Shown: positions 54,290 to 62,097 of the stretch, piece by piece
Numbering within the stretch: the first letter of the stretch is position 1
Layout: every line of letters begins with the position of its first letter
NCBI RefSeq assembly: GCF_029626265.1
Contig: NZ_JARUBN010000001.1
Coordinates: forward strand, 4,777,001 to 4,841,000
Reading direction: 5' to 3'
Source: Micromonospora sp. WMMD1102
GTDB taxonomy: Bacteria > Actinomycetota > Actinomycetes > Mycobacteriales > Micromonosporaceae
Length of the DNA stretch: 64,000 nucleotides
Made by a program: the position numbers and the translations under genes
Notes under the pieces: generated by a model
Told to the model about the DNA's origin: nothing
Seen by the model: the letters and a program-made list of their open reading frames with translations, nothing else
The model's database searches: none

Positions 54290-55732
54290 GTGGGGCGGCT
54301 GGCGGTGGGGGCGTTGGATGAACAGCGGTGGCTGGATGTGCGTCGGTTCCGGGCGTTGCACGAGGCTGGTGCGAATGTTTCGGAGATCGCTCGTGAGACG
54401 GGCCTGAACTGGCGGACGGTGAAGAAGTACCTGGCTGCTGGTGGCGGCGAGGTGGTGCCGCCGGTTGCGGCGAGGCCGGCTCGTGGGCAGCTGATCGATG
54501 TGTTCGCGCATGTGGTCGATGCGTGGTTGCGGGCGGAGTTGCTGCTCAAGGGCACGGTGATCCATGAACGTCTGGTCGAGCAGTACGGGTTCACCGGTAA
54601 CTACCAGCGGGTGAAGTTGTATCTGCAGCAGGCCCGTCCGCGGATCGCGGCGGAGTTGGGGATCAGCCCGGATCAGCTGGCCGGGCTGCATCGGCGGTTC
54701 GAGGTCGTTCCGGGTGCGCAGGCCCAGGTGGACTGGGGCGACGAAGGCGACATCCTGGCTCACGTCGGGATCCCGAAGGTGTACTCGTTCCACATGGTGC
54801 TGTCGTACTCGCGGGATCCGTTCTGCTGCTTCACCACCAGCCAGGACCTGGCCGCGTTCTGGGAGTGTCACCGGCGGGCGTTCGCGCACTTCGGCGGGGT
54901 TCCCGGTGCGATCGTCTACGACCGGACCAAGACCGTGGTCCGCCGGCACGTCGCTCCGGGCCTGGCGGTGCCGCTGCACCCGGAAGCGGTCGCCTTCGCC
55001 GGGCACTACGACTTCGACATCGATGTGCTGGCCGCCTACCGGCCGACTGGCAAAGGGCGGGTCGAACGGCAGGTCACCATCGTCCGTGATCATGTCCTGG
55101 CCGGGCGGGCGTTCTCGTCGCTGGCCGAGCTCGACGCCACGTTCGTGGCCTGGGTTCCGCAGCGGCGGGCCGTGCGGCACCGCACCCACGGTGAGATCAT
55201 CGGCGTGCGGGCGGTCCGGGACCACGCCGCGCTGCGACCGATCCCGGCCAGGGCGTATGTGGTCGCCGACCGGCATCTGCGGCACGTTGGCAAGGACTGC
55301 CTGGTCGCCTACGCCGGCAACCTCTACTCCGTGCCGGCCCGGCGGGTCCGCCACCGCCAGCTCGTGGAGATCCGGGCGACCGCCGCCACCATCGCCATCC
55401 ACGCCACCGTCGACGGCCTGGACGGCGCCACGCTGCTGGCCACGCACCAGCGGGCCGTCGGCCGCGGCGCCCGCGTCGTCGACGAAACCCACTGGGACGG
55501 TCTTCCCGACGGGCACACCCGTGCCGTCACCACCGGCGACCCCGACGGCGGGCAGTCGACCACACGCCGACCGGCCCGCCACAACGGCGGCCAGGGACCG
55601 CTGCAAGCCCTACTCAACCGGGCCGCCGCCGCCCAGATCGCCGTCGAGGCCCGGCCGCTGTCGGTCTATGAGCAGATCGCTGCCGCCAGCCCGTTTACCC
55701 ACCGCCCACACCTGAAGGACGCCTCGAAGTGA
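54290..55732 (+). CDS. istA: IS21 transposase IstA
   Basis: A 480-residue transposase. An N-terminal helix-turn-helix (VSEIARETGLNWRTVKKYL) precedes the catalytic core, with Asp in QVDWGDEG (residue 148), Asp in AIVYDRTKTVV and Glu in GKGRVERQV. A C-terminal beta-barrel and tail follow. It starts at GTG 54290 and overlaps istB by 4 bp (GTGA). The frame is complete. Confidence 0.95.
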   Translation: MGRLAVGALDEQRWLDVRRFRALHEAGANVSEIARETGLNWRTVKKYLAAGGGEVVPPVAARPARGQLIDVFAHVVDAWLRAELLLKGTVIHERLVEQYGFTGNYQRVKLYLQQARPRIAAELGISPDQLAGLHRRFEVVPGAQAQVDWGDEGDILAHVGIPKVYSFHMVLSYSRDPFCCFTTSQDLAAFWECHRRAFAHFGGVPGAIVYDRTKTVVRRHVAPGLAVPLHPEAVAFAGHYDFDIDVLAAYRPTGKGRVERQVTIVRDHVLAGRAFSSLAELDATFVAWVPQRRAVRHRTHGEIIGVRAVRDHAALRPIPARAYVVADRHLRHVGKDCLVAYAGNLYSVPARRVRHRQLVEIRATAATIAIHATVDGLDGATLLATHQRAVGRGARVVDETHWDGLPDGHTRAVTTGDPDGGQSTTRRPARHNGGQGPLQALLNRAAAAQIAVEARPLSVYEQIAAASPFTHRPHLKDASK

Positions 55733-56490
55733 GTGAGCTGGTCACCAACCGCATCCACGCCAGCGCCACCAAGCTCGGCCTGCCTCACCTGGCCAAGACG
55801 CTGCGGGAACTCACCGGCCGAGCCGACACCGAGGCCATGGGCTACCTGGAGTTCCTCGACCTCGTACTGGAAGAGGAACTCGCCGTCCGCGACGAACGCC
55901 GCTTCCGCGCCGGGCTGCGCCTGTCGAAACTGCCGCACCACAAAACCCTCGACGACTACGACTTCAGCTTCCAACCCGACCTGGACCCCCGCAAAGTTCG
56001 TGACCTCGCGACCCTCGCGTTCGTGCAGGCCAAAGCCAACGTCGCTCTCCTCGGCCCACCCGGCGTCGGCAAGACCCACATCGCCGTGTCCCTCGCGGTC
56101 GCCGCCTGCCGAGCCGGATTCACCGTCTACTTCACCACCCTCGACGACATGGTCCGCCACCTCACCGCCGCCGACGCGATCGGCCGACTCGCCCGCAAGC
56201 TGCAAACCTACCTACGCCCCACCGTCCTGGTCATCGACGAAGTGGGCTACCAACCCCTCGAACGGCCCGAGGCCAACCTCGTCTTCCAGGTGATCTCCAA
56301 ACGCTACGAGAAAGGCTCCACCCTGCTCACCTCGAACAAGGGCTTCGGCGAATGGGGCCAGGTCTTCGGCGACGAGGTCCTGGCCACCGCCATCCTCGAC
56401 CGACTCCTGCACCACTGCGACGTCGTCCCGATCAACGGCCCCAGCTACCGACTCAAGAACCGCCTCACCGCCATCGAGAACGTCGCCTAA
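55729..56490 (+). CDS. istB: IS21 transposition helper ATPase IstB
   Basis: A 253-residue DnaC-like AAA+ ATPase that selects targets and activates IstA. Walker A is GPPGVGKTHIAVSLA (residues 109-123), Walker B LVIDEVGYQPL, and SNKGFGEWGQVFGD and LLHHCDVVPINGPSYRLK are typical of the family. Translation is coupled to istA. Confidence 0.95.
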   Translation: MSELVTNRIHASATKLGLPHLAKTLRELTGRADTEAMGYLEFLDLVLEEELAVRDERRFRAGLRLSKLPHHKTLDDYDFSFQPDLDPRKVRDLATLAFVQAKANVALLGPPGVGKTHIAVSLAVAACRAGFTVYFTTLDDMVRHLTAADAIGRLARKLQTYLRPTVLVIDEVGYQPLERPEANLVFQVISKRYEKGSTLLTSNKGFGEWGQVFGDEVLATAILDRLLHHCDVVPINGPSYRLKNRLTAIENVA

Positions 56491-56750
56491 TGCCCACCCC
56501 GGCCACCCCGAACGACCCCGCGGCCACCGGCGACACCCACCACCGCGACCTGCTACAACTCCTGCTCCAGATCTGCGAGGACTTCCTCGCCAACACCGGG
56601 CCGGCGACCCACCACGAGGTCGACACCCTCCTACGCGCCCGCGGCATCACCGGCGGACCCGGATGGCTGATCGACATGCTCGGCCTCACACGCCTGCGCC
56701 TGCAAGACGCAACCCACCGTGACGAACAAGGCGTCCACCACGACACCTGA
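56490..56750 (+). CDS. Third small ORF of the IS21 element
   Basis: An 86-residue protein whose ATG overlaps the istB stop by one base (TAATG). It is His/Thr/Asp-rich at both ends with a helical middle (RDLLQLLLQICEDFLANTG and VDTLLRARGITGGPGWLIDML). Its stop lies at the inner edge of the right terminal repeat. It is outside the standard istAB pair; it may be an accessory factor or a passenger. I do not know a function. Confidence 0.6.
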   Translation: MPTPATPNDPAATGDTHHRDLLQLLLQICEDFLANTGPATHHEVDTLLRARGITGGPGWLIDMLGLTRLRLQDATHRDEQGVHHDT

Positions 56751-56802
56751 CCTCTGCAAGATCAGCCGTACTCACCTCTGCACTCCAACGAGTACCCCGA
56801 CA

Positions 56803-57680
56803 GTCGGCCCGCTCGTAGCCGCGCCGGTGGGCCGCGTCCGGACGGCGGCCCACCCGAACGACACCGCACACACCGTCCATGGCAGCAGCCAACATGTGGT
56901 CGACGTGATCCACCACGGCATCGGTCCACTGACGGCGCCATCAAGGGCGAGCAGCAACATCGCGACCGTCGAGGCGAGCCCGGCCGCCACCGGCGCTCCG
57001 GCCAGCGCCCACACCCAGCTCCGGCGGGACTGCCCGGCCGCAACGCGACGGGACGTGACAACGACCACCACGAATGTCGCCAGCGCCCAGACCAGTACCG
57101 TGATCGCGCCGCCGCCGATGGGTATCAAGGTGAGCGTGTCACCGCCTGCGCGCTGCCATCCGAGAAGGGCGACACCGAGAGAGGCGACCACGAGGCCGGC
57201 CCGTCCCCAGATCCGAGCCCAGCCGGTCTGCGTGGCGGCATGCCCGCCCAGCCACCGGCCCGCGACCGCACCGTAACCCGAGGTGACGACCGCGGTCAGA
57301 AGAGGGACCCCCAGGTACCCGTGTTCGTCGGGGAACCGGCCGATGTCAAGCAGCACGGTGTTGAGCAGCATCTGCACCGCCGTCCAGACCCCGACGCCGA
57401 ACCCAGCGGCCAGCAGCAGCCCCATCGAGACGCGCAGCGCCGGACCGGGAACGCGCCACCACTCCCAACGGCTACGCGGCACGCCGTCCTCGTCGTGCGC
57501 CCGCGGACCGGCGGCCAGGCTCACCGCGAACCTCAGCCGTTGCCACGCGGTCCCAGGTGCCTGTTCGAGCATTGCCAGCTCAGCGAACCAATCCCGGGAC
57601 AGGTCGGCACGCAGGTCAGCCGGCCAGCGGCGGACCGCCAGCCGCAGGCAGACGTGGATGATGCGGGTCAGGACTCCCAT
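56803..57680 (-). pseudogene. N-terminal part of a membrane protein gene cut by IS21
   Basis: The gene begins at ATG 57680, overlapping the PadR-type gene stop by 13 bp. The first 50 residues are a cytoplasmic segment (RLAVRRWPADLRADLSRDWF-AELAML) like the permease-prefix segments found with PadR regulators. About six helices follow. It ends in the IS21 element after SGPT; the frame then runs a few codons into the element and stops. The interrupted protein would be 669 residues; its function is unknown. Confidence 0.88.
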
Positions 57681-58003
57681 GTCGGCCTCAAATTCACCGT
57701 GCCGCGCTGCGGCGCGTGCCGCTGCCGATATGCCGCCAGCTGCGCACGGGCGCTCTGCACGCCGTCCGGGGTGAGCCGGAACCAGCGCCGAGCCGGCCGG
57801 CCTGCCGACACCGGATCGATGTCCTCCCAGTGCGCATCCAGCCATCCGGCGCCCAGCAACCGGGTGAGGATGGGGTAGATGGTGCCACTCGGGTAGCCGG
57901 TGACGCGCATAACGTCGAGCCCGTAACGCTCGACCGTGGGATCGTCGAGGAAAACCTCGAGGACCCTCACCAGCGTGGTGGTGATTCGTATCGGTGGAGT
58001 CAC
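57668..58003 (-). CDS. PadR family transcriptional regulator (short)
   Basis: A 111-residue winged-helix protein: TTLVRVLEVFLDDPTVERYG, LDVMRVTGYPSGTIYPILTRLLGAGWL and RWFRLTPDGVQSARAQLAAY. It lacks the long C-terminal domain, as in the short PadR group. It is the first gene of an operon with the membrane gene now split by IS21. Two CTACATAG octamers 23 bp apart (58014-58021, 58037-58044) lie directly upstream and may be its operator. Confidence 0.9.
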   Translation of the reverse strand: MTPPIRITTTLVRVLEVFLDDPTVERYGLDVMRVTGYPSGTIYPILTRLLGAGWLDAHWEDIDPVSAGRPARRWFRLTPDGVQSARAQLAAYRQRHAPQRGTVNLRPTWES

Positions 58004-58013
58004 GGCGCTTATC

Positions 58014-58044
58014 CTACATAGGGCAGCATGCTTCCGCTACATAG
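58014..58044. promoter_or_regulatory. Repeated CTACATAG octamer upstream of the short PadR gene
   Basis: CTACATAG at 58014-58021 and 58037-58044, about two helical turns apart and 11-41 bp before the start codon. A complementary CTATGT lies further upstream (about 58064). Placement suggests a PadR binding region. Confidence 0.4.
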
Positions 58045-58505
58045 CCCCACCCGTGAATGCTACGACTATGTCGTCGGATGCCTGAGCGGGATGGGTGACG
58101 GGTCATATCCCATACACCGGGACCCATGAGGCTACCGACGCCGGTGACTCGCGTCGGGAAACCGCGAAGTAGGTCCGGACACTTCGGCCCGCCAGCGTCC
58201 GGACCTACCTTGCGGACCGCTGGTCAGAGCCTTGATCATCCGCACCCTTCGGATGGACGCGACAGCCAATCTGTCGCGCCCGCCCGAACGTTGCGAGTGT
58301 CCGGGTAATCATGCGAGGCCTCCGGGGCCTTAACCCCGATCTCGTCCCGGCCAGCCGACTCCGGAAAGCTCTGCATTGACAGCGGTCGGTAGCCTACCTA
58401 CATGCGGTCATCTCCGCCGGTTGTCGGCGACAGGGTGCCGTTGCGGCCACCGCCGCCGGATCGGCTGCGCGATCGGCTACGTCGCCGGTTCCGCGCGTTG
58501 GGCGC
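58045..58505. other. Non-coding gap with inverted repeats
   Basis: No convincing gene. It contains a 12-bp perfect inverted repeat GTAGGTCCGGAC (58169-58180 and 58197-58208, 16-nt loop) and a GCGACAG/CTGTCGC hairpin (58259-58277). A possible 58-codon plus-strand frame at 58402-58578 overlaps the MerR gene end and is not supported. Confidence 0.5.
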
Positions 58506-59417
58506 CTATACCGGACCCTGGCTGAACAGCTCTACGGACAGTTCTATACAGCGCAGGCGGGCTGGAGAGAAGTCGTAGGGCATCTTGCCGACGGCTTCGA
58601 GTACGCTCATCTCCCGCCTGCCAGAGCCGAGGTCGGCCCCGTCCTCGCCGTGGTTGGCGGTGGCAGGGTGCAGAGTGTCCCAGGCGTCGAAGAGGGCGTC
58701 GTCGTCCTTGTCCAGGCCGGACTCCTCGATGACGGTTTGCAGGGCGCTTTCGAAGGCGTGCCGCTCGGCTGCGACCTGAGCCACCCGTGGATCGTCGACG
58801 GCGACGCTGTCGTCGAGTGCCTCCTCGGCGGCATCGACGCGGTCGGATTCCTTCCGCAGGTCGGGATGCGTGGCCAGCGCGACGAAGCGGGTGGCCTGGA
58901 CGGCCGCGCCGAGCGGGCCGAAGATCCGCTCGGTGACCAGCAGAGTGTCCAGGTCCGCCTGACGCAGCGAGCCTTCGGGCAGGTTCTTGAGGCGTTCGGT
59001 GACGAAGTCGGAGAGCAGGCCCATCCGGCTGCCTTCGGTGCGCATCCGCTGCACGGCGGTCCGTTGCCGCCGCAACTCCGCCTCCTGCTCGGCGAGGCTT
59101 TCCTCCAACCGCTCCAGGATGCCCGCGATACCGTCGCCGCTGTCCTCCTGGCCGGAGCGCGCACCGGCGGAAGCCGCGCCGGTGGTGAAGGCGTCACGGA
59201 TGTCGTCCAGGGCGATCCCGGCGTCGGCCATCTTGCGGATCCAGAGCAGGCGGATCATGTCCTCGTACCCGTAGCGGCGGCGGTCGTCAGCGCCCCGCTC
59301 AGGCTCGGGGAGCAGGCCGATCTCGTGGTAATGGCGAATCGCCCGTGGCGTGCTGCCGGCGAAGGCCGCCGCGTCACCGATCTTGACCTGGCGGGGTGGC
59401 CTGAGAGACGGATGCAT
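58506..59417 (-). CDS. MerR family transcriptional regulator
   Basis: A 303-residue regulator. The MerR helix-turn-helix is VKIGDAAAFAGSTPRAIRHY with HEIGLLPEPERGADDRRRYGYEDM, followed by a dimerisation coiled coil (GILERLEESLAEQEAELRRQ) and an acidic helical C-terminal domain of about 170 residues that resembles no ligand domain I can name. ATG 59417 is chosen at the start of the MerR fold. It is leftward, downstream of the sugar kinase gene. Confidence 0.9.
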   Translation of the reverse strand: MHPSLRPPRQVKIGDAAAFAGSTPRAIRHYHEIGLLPEPERGADDRRRYGYEDMIRLLWIRKMADAGIALDDIRDAFTTGAASAGARSGQEDSGDGIAGILERLEESLAEQEAELRRQRTAVQRMRTEGSRMGLLSDFVTERLKNLPEGSLRQADLDTLLVTERIFGPLGAAVQATRFVALATHPDLRKESDRVDAAEEALDDSVAVDDPRVAQVAAERHAFESALQTVIEESGLDKDDDALFDAWDTLHPATANHGEDGADLGSGRREMSVLEAVGKMPYDFSPARLRCIELSVELFSQGPV

Positions 59418-59521
59418 GGGCAGGGACCTTTCGGCAAGGAATCGGGACGTAGGTCCACTGGAACACATGCCGCTACGGAAGGTGCAACCCGTACACACCG
59501 CCCCGCAGCACGACGGACGGT

Positions 59522-60484
59522 TCAGTCGGGGAAGCGGCGGGCGACCTGGGCGCGGGTCGGCATCGAGACCGCGCCGCCGGGCGACTCGCAGACCAGCCCG
59601 GCGACCCGGAGCGCGTAGCCGACCCGCTCGGACCAGCCGGCCGGGTCCGCCGGGACCCCGTCGGCGAGCAGGTCGGCGATCAGGGCCGCCATCACCGAGT
59701 CGCCGGCACCGGTGGCGTCGACGGCGTCGACCACGGGCGCCGGCAGGCGTACCGGAGTTCCGCCGGCTGCGGTCGAGACCAGCGCGCCGCGCGAGCCTAG
59801 GGTGACCACGACGGCGCCGGCGCCGGCGCCGGCGCCGGCGCCGGCGCCGAGATCGTGCAGCCGCCCGGCGGTGGCCGCCGGGTCGGTCTCACCGTAGAGC
59901 ACCTCGGCGTCGGCGACGCTCAGCTTGACCAGGTCGGCGGAGGCGACGAACTCGGCGACCACGTCCCGCAGCCCGGCCACCGCGGCCCGGTCCGGGAGCA
60001 GCCGGGGCCGCACGTTCGGGTCGAAGACCCGCAGGCCGGTGGCGGACGTCCAGGCCAGCCGGGCGGCGGCCAGCACCGGCGGGCAGAGCAGCACGATCGA
60101 GCCGGCGTAGAGCACCGAGGCGCCCTCGACCAGGGGTACGTCGAGATCGTCCGGCCCGAGCAGCCCGTAGGAGAGCGGCTCCCCGTAGAACCGGAAGTCC
60201 GGTTCCGCCCCGGCGAAGGTGGCCACGGCCAGCGCGGTCGGCACCGGGTGCACCCGGACGCCCCGCCGGCCGACCCCGGCGACGGTGAGGAACTCGGTGA
60301 TCCGCCCGGCGAGTACGTCGTCGCCGAGCGAGCCGACGAACTCCACCTCGGCGCCGAGCCGGGCCGCCCCGACGGCCACGTTCAGCGGCGCCCCGCCGAT
60401 CGCCTGCCGGTAGACGGGCTGCCCGTCGTACTCGCCGTCGAGCAGGTCGACCAGGGCCTCGCCCAGCACCACCGCGTATCCCAT
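59522..60484 (-). CDS. PfkB family carbohydrate kinase (fructokinase-like)
   Basis: A 320-residue ribokinase-fold sugar kinase. N-terminal VLGEALVDLL and the PfkB signature 1 (GGAPLNVAVGAARLGAEVEFVG), and the C-terminal signature DAVDATGAGDSVMAALIADLL with the catalytic Asp in GAGD. The sequence is closest to fructokinases in style, but the substrate is not certain. A run of Gly-Ala dipeptides (near residue 215) is encoded by a GGCGCC hexanucleotide repeat (59813-59849). Confidence 0.9.
   Translation of the reverse strand: MGYAVVLGEALVDLLDGEYDGQPVYRQAIGGAPLNVAVGAARLGAEVEFVGSLGDDVLAGRITEFLTVAGVGRRGVRVHPVPTALAVATFAGAEPDFRFYGEPLSYGLLGPDDLDVPLVEGASVLYAGSIVLLCPPVLAAARLAWTSATGLRVFDPNVRPRLLPDRAAVAGLRDVVAEFVASADLVKLSVADAEVLYGETDPAATAGRLHDLGAGAGAGAGAGAVVVTLGSRGALVSTAAGGTPVRLPAPVVDAVDATGAGDSVMAALIADLLADGVPADPAGWSERVGYALRVAGLVCESPGGAVSMPTRAQVARRFPD
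59813..59849. repeat. Hexanucleotide (CGGCGC) tandem repeat within the kinase gene
   Basis: Six perfect copies of the 6-bp unit, encoding alternating Gly and Ala just before the core strand VVVTLGSRGALV. Changes in copy number keep the frame, so length variation between strains is likely. Confidence 0.9.
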
Positions 60485-60583
60485 CCGAGCCTCCCGCCCC
60501 GCCGCACCGGCCGCGTCCCGGTGTGTTCCCCCTGACCCTGGCACATCCGCGATCCGCCCCGGACGTCGGGCCGATCTCGACCG

Positions 60584-60593
60584 GAAACGTTTC
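60584..60593. promoter_or_regulatory. GAAACGTTTC palindrome upstream of the LPMO gene
   Basis: A perfect 10-bp palindrome with a CG centre, typical of LacI-family operators, in the 417-bp gap between the divergent kinase and LPMO genes. The rest of the gap (60485-60901) holds no gene that I can see. The site could serve either gene. Confidence 0.5.
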
Positions 60594-60901
60594 ATCGAGA
60601 GATTCCTATTGCCACCGGGCCGGGTTCCGTGATGCGATTGCCGGTACCGAGCCAGTGCGGGGGCTGACGCGCTGTGCCGGGTGCCGGCAAGGGGCCACGC
60701 GAAGGGCACACATCCGTGATCGGACTGTGCGCCGTGTCGCCCGTCTGCCCTCAGCAGATTCCAGCCCACCACCTCTGGCGGGGCGGACCGGCGATATCGC
60801 AACCAGTCCCGGAAGCGGGCGCCCGTCGTCCCACGGGTCCCCCGCAGTTCGTCCGCAGCGTCGGTCAACGGCTGCGGCAGTGCCCCCAGAAGGAGAACTC
60901 G

Positions 60902-61999
60902 GTGAAACGTCTTCGCAGGATCGCGGTGCTCGGCGCCGTGGCCGCGCTCACCGCCGGTGTCATCACGGTGGTCAACCCCACCCCGGTCGTCGCGCACGGT
61001 GCCGCCATGGCGCCGGGCAGCCGTACCTTCCTCTGCTGGAAGGACGGGCTCAGCCAGCAGGGTGACATCAGGCCGAACAACCCGGCCTGTGCGGCCGCGG
61101 TGGCGCAGAGCGGGGCCAACTCGCTCTACAACTGGTTCAGCGTGCTGCGCTCGGACGCGGGCGGTCGGACCACCGGCTTCGTCGCGGACGGGCAGCTGTG
61201 CAGCGGTGGCAACACCAGCTTCAGCGGCTACAACCTGGCCCGGAACGACTGGCCGCTGACCCACCTGACCGCCGGTGGCAACTTCAACTTCAAGTACAGC
61301 AACTGGGCCCACCACCCGGGCACGTTCTACTTCTACGTGACCCGGGACGGCTTCAGCCCGACCAAGGCGCTGGCCTGGGGCGACCTGGAGGCCACCCCGT
61401 TCCTGACCGTGACCAACCCGCCGCAGAGCGGCGCGGTCGGCTCCAACGAGGGCCACTACTACTTCAGCGGGCGGCTGCCGAGCGGTAAGAGCGGCCGGCA
61501 CATCATCTACTCCCGCTGGGTCCGCTCGGACAGCCAGGAGAACTTCTTCGGCTGCTCCGACGTGGTCTTCGACGGCGGCAACGGCGAGGTCACCGGGGTC
61601 GGCCCGGGCACCGGCAACCCGACCAACCCGCCCACCACCAACCCCACCAACCCGCCGACCGGCAACCCGACCAACCCGCCGACCAGCAACCCGGGCACCG
61701 GCGCCTGCACCGCGACCTACCGCTCGACCGGTAGCTGGAGCGGCGGCTTCCAGGCCGAGGTGACCGTCCGGAACAGCGGCACCGCCGCGATCAGCGGCTG
61801 GACCGCCGGCTGGACCTGGGCGAACGGCGAGAGCATCGGCAGCCTGTGGAACGGCACGCACACCCAGAGCGGCAGTTCGGTGAGCGTCCGCAACGTGGCG
61901 CACAACGGCAGCATCGCTCCGGGGGCGAGTGCCAGCTTCGGCTTCGTGGGCAGCGGCAACAACAGCTCCGCCCCGACGCTCACCTGCACCAGCCCGTAA
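60902..61999 (+). CDS. Secreted AA10 lytic polysaccharide monooxygenase with CBM2
   Basis: A 365-residue secreted copper enzyme that oxidatively cleaves chitin or cellulose. A signal peptide ends at ...TPVVA, leaving the copper-binding His (residue 32) as the first residue of HGAAMAPGSRTFLCW. The second brace His is in NWAHHPGTFYFY, and ENFFGCSDVVFD closes the AA10 domain (to about residue 235). A linker of repeated NPTNPPT units and a C-terminal CBM2 (CTATYRSTGSWSGGFQAEV, split, to WNGTHTQSG and SFGFVGSG) follow. It starts at GTG 60902 with AGGAG 6-7 nt upstream. A perfect terminator follows. Confidence 0.95.
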   Translation: MKRLRRIAVLGAVAALTAGVITVVNPTPVVAHGAAMAPGSRTFLCWKDGLSQQGDIRPNNPACAAAVAQSGANSLYNWFSVLRSDAGGRTTGFVADGQLCSGGNTSFSGYNLARNDWPLTHLTAGGNFNFKYSNWAHHPGTFYFYVTRDGFSPTKALAWGDLEATPFLTVTNPPQSGAVGSNEGHYYFSGRLPSGKSGRHIIYSRWVRSDSQENFFGCSDVVFDGGNGEVTGVGPGTGNPTNPPTTNPTNPPTGNPTNPPTSNPGTGACTATYRSTGSWSGGFQAEVTVRNSGTAAISGWTAGWTWANGESIGSLWNGTHTQSGSSVSVRNVAHNGSIAPGASASFGFVGSGNNSSAPTLTCTSP

Positions 62000-62017
62000 C
62001 CAGTACAGCGGACAAGT

Positions 62018-62052
62018 GAACGGGCCCGGCGCCGGTGGCGCCGGGCCCGTTC
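62018..62052 (+). terminator. Terminator between LPMO and asparagine synthetase genes
   Basis: A 16-bp perfect stem (GAACGGGCCCGGCGCC at 62018-62033 and its complement at 62037-62052) with a 3-nt loop, 19 bp after the LPMO stop. Both genes converge here, so it may work in both directions. Confidence 0.85.
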
Positions 62053-62097
62053 GCCGCCTCGGGGACTTCTCCGCAGGTCAGCGCATTGTCGGGGTGG

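Larger units (their letters stand above)
54170..56802. mobile_element. IS21-family insertion sequence
   Basis: A 2633-bp element starting TGTCGGGGTAC and ending with its complement. The terminal inverted repeats (54170-54222 and 56750-56802) match at about 45 of 53 positions and contain two TGCAGAG-type subrepeats each, as is usual in this family. It carries istA, istB and a third small ORF, all intact. The perfect 8-bp target duplication and intact genes show a recent insertion. Confidence 0.95.

Noticed and set aside
54242..55606. 454-residue leftward frame within the IS21 element
   Set aside because: It is the complement of istA and has no domain of its own.
58402..58578. 58-codon plus-strand ORF (MRSSPPVVGDRV...)
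   Set aside because: No ribosome-binding site, overlaps the end of the MerR gene, and shows no family features.
61610..61700. Repeats in the LPMO gene considered as a mobile repeat
   Set aside because: They encode the NPTNPPT linker between catalytic and binding domains, a normal feature of such enzymes.
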